Positions 4,976 to 5,630 of a stretch of 5,630 bases of DNA are shown in pieces. The notes beneath the pieces are model-generated. The model ran no database searches. It saw only the letters and a program-made list of their open reading frames with translations, and was not told the origin of the DNA. The stretch is from Rhodoferax sp. UBA4409. Lineage in GTDB: Bacteria > Pseudomonadota > Gammaproteobacteria > Burkholderiales > Burkholderiaceae_C. The stretch spans positions 1 through 5,630 of the forward strand of contig DGQR01000021.1 of the NCBI GenBank assembly GCA_002390825.1. Direction: 5' to 3'. Within the stretch, counting starts at the first letter, position 1, and every line of letters begins with the position of its first letter. A program made the translations under genes and the position numbers.

Positions 4976-5630
4976 ATCGACGACACCTACTGTCCACTTT
5001 AACCACCCTGCCCCTCGGGATCGCCTCGGCCTCCGTGGCAGCGCCTCCTTGGCTGCTTGACGTGATTGATGTGATTCCTTACGGCTTCGTTCAGCCCAAT
5101 GGATCCATCACCGGCGTCATGGCTGACTTTGCGCAGGCGCTCTCGAAAGCCTGCGGACACCCCATAGAAACGCGGCTGGTGCCGATTGCCCGTGCGTTGC
5201 AAAACATCAATCGCGGGTCGTCCGACCTCACCATCTTGCTACCGGTCCCGGGTTTTGATTCCGAAGTCCAATCTATTGCGCGATTGACCCAATTGGAAGT
5301 CGAAGTGCTCCCGCGCAAAGGTCTGGTCCTTGACAGCAGGGCTTCGCTGCGGGGATTGCGCATTGCCAGCTTGAGCGGTGGGGCGGGCTACGGAATGATT
5401 GCCGATTTGGAAGGCGTCTTGCATCAACGCACCAACTCGCTGTCGTCCATGCTGCAGTTGCTTCGCAGCGGCCGGGTGGATGCGGTTGCAAGCGTTCGCC
5501 ACTCCTTACGACAGGGGCTCCTCGAGGAAGGCATGCGTTCGGCCGACTTGGGAGCAGCGTTTGTATTGGGGCGGCTGGACCTCAACCTATGGGCCACCGC
5601 CGGATTTTCGCAAGCAGACCGCACACGTCT
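4972..5630 (+). CDS. Exported SBP_bac_3-type (type II) periplasmic binding protein, 3' end outside the window
   Basis: The frame is open for 219 codons from ATG 4972 to the window edge, with no stop. The N-terminus, MDRRHLLSTL followed by a modestly hydrophobic stretch to about residue 23 (SVA-A), looks like a signal peptide; RR followed by H-L-L resembles a twin-arginine motif. The mature part has the first-lobe pattern of the family: PYGF (36-39), GSITGVMADFAQAL (44-57) and PIARALQNINRGSSDLTI (71-88). The second lobe opens with LRGLRIASLSGG (126-137), and LLRSGRVDAVASV (163-175) is the typical segment near the return hinge. Such domains bind amino acids or other small polar molecules. The gene follows a terminator and has a weak Shine-Dalgarno sequence, so it is a separate unit. 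Transporter partners may lie downstream or be absent. The frame is also open upstream, and TTG 4957 is an alternative start, but only ATG 4972 puts the RR pair at the very N-terminus. The ligand is unknown. Confidence 0.85.
   Translation, partial: MDRRHLLSTLTTLPLGIASASVAAPPWLLDVIDVIPYGFVQPNGSITGVMADFAQALSKACGHPIETRLVPIARALQNINRGSSDLTILLPVPGFDSEVQSIARLTQLEVEVLPRKGLVLDSRASLRGLRIASLSGGAGYGMIADLEGVLHQRTNSLSSMLQLLRSGRVDAVASVRHSLRQGLLEEGMRSADLGAAFVLGRLDLNLWATAGFSQADRTR

Noticed and set aside
4263..5006. 247-codon minus-strand open frame
   Set aside because: It lies antisense to the binding-protein gene, crosses the terminator hairpins and has no recognisable domain. Long antisense frames are expected in GC-rich genes.

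Overview
The window looks like part of the chromosome of a GC-rich betaproteobacterium, most likely in the Burkholderiales (Comamonadaceae-like). This rests on the strong G/C preference at third codon positions, on the LivM and LivF tails (an FYRKGMFKRQKSFQKSDR-type end and an RGERRWKKKKTWR-type end), and on the gene order, all of which I associate with that group from memory. No RNA genes, insertion sequences, CRISPR arrays or phage genes are visible.

Bases 1-4853 are the 3' part of one plus-strand operon for a branched-chain-amino-acid-type (HAAT/Liv) ABC importer. In order it holds the last 32 codons of the inner-membrane permease livM, the ATPases livG (98-925) and livF (922-1719), an AMP-forming acyl-CoA synthetase of the long-chain (COG1022/FAA1) type (1724-3580), and a periplasmic type I substrate-binding protein (3630-4808). 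The genes are tightly packed: two ATGA overlaps, a 4-base gap, then a 49-base gap. A strong intrinsic terminator (4826-4853) closes the operon. The likely logic is capture in the periplasm by the binding protein, import through LivH/LivM powered by LivG/LivF, and activation of the incoming carboxylic acid to its CoA thioester by the synthetase. A ligase inside the operon argues that the substrate is a free carboxylic acid (fatty, aromatic or branched) rather than leucine, isoleucine or valine. That is inference; the sequence does not name the substrate.

Bases 4854-4971 are intergenic. They hold a second hairpin that repeats an arm of the terminator. They also hold a 10-codon open frame behind a very good Shine-Dalgarno sequence, and a 10-bp perfect inverted repeat (4890-4899 with 4966-4975) that would pair that Shine-Dalgarno sequence with the start codon of the next gene. 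This is the least ordinary part of the window.

Bases 4972-5630 are the first 219 codons of a separate gene that runs off the window. It encodes an exported type II periplasmic binding protein-like domain (SBP_bac_3 family), with a twin-arginine-like signal sequence. No transporter partner for it lies within the window.
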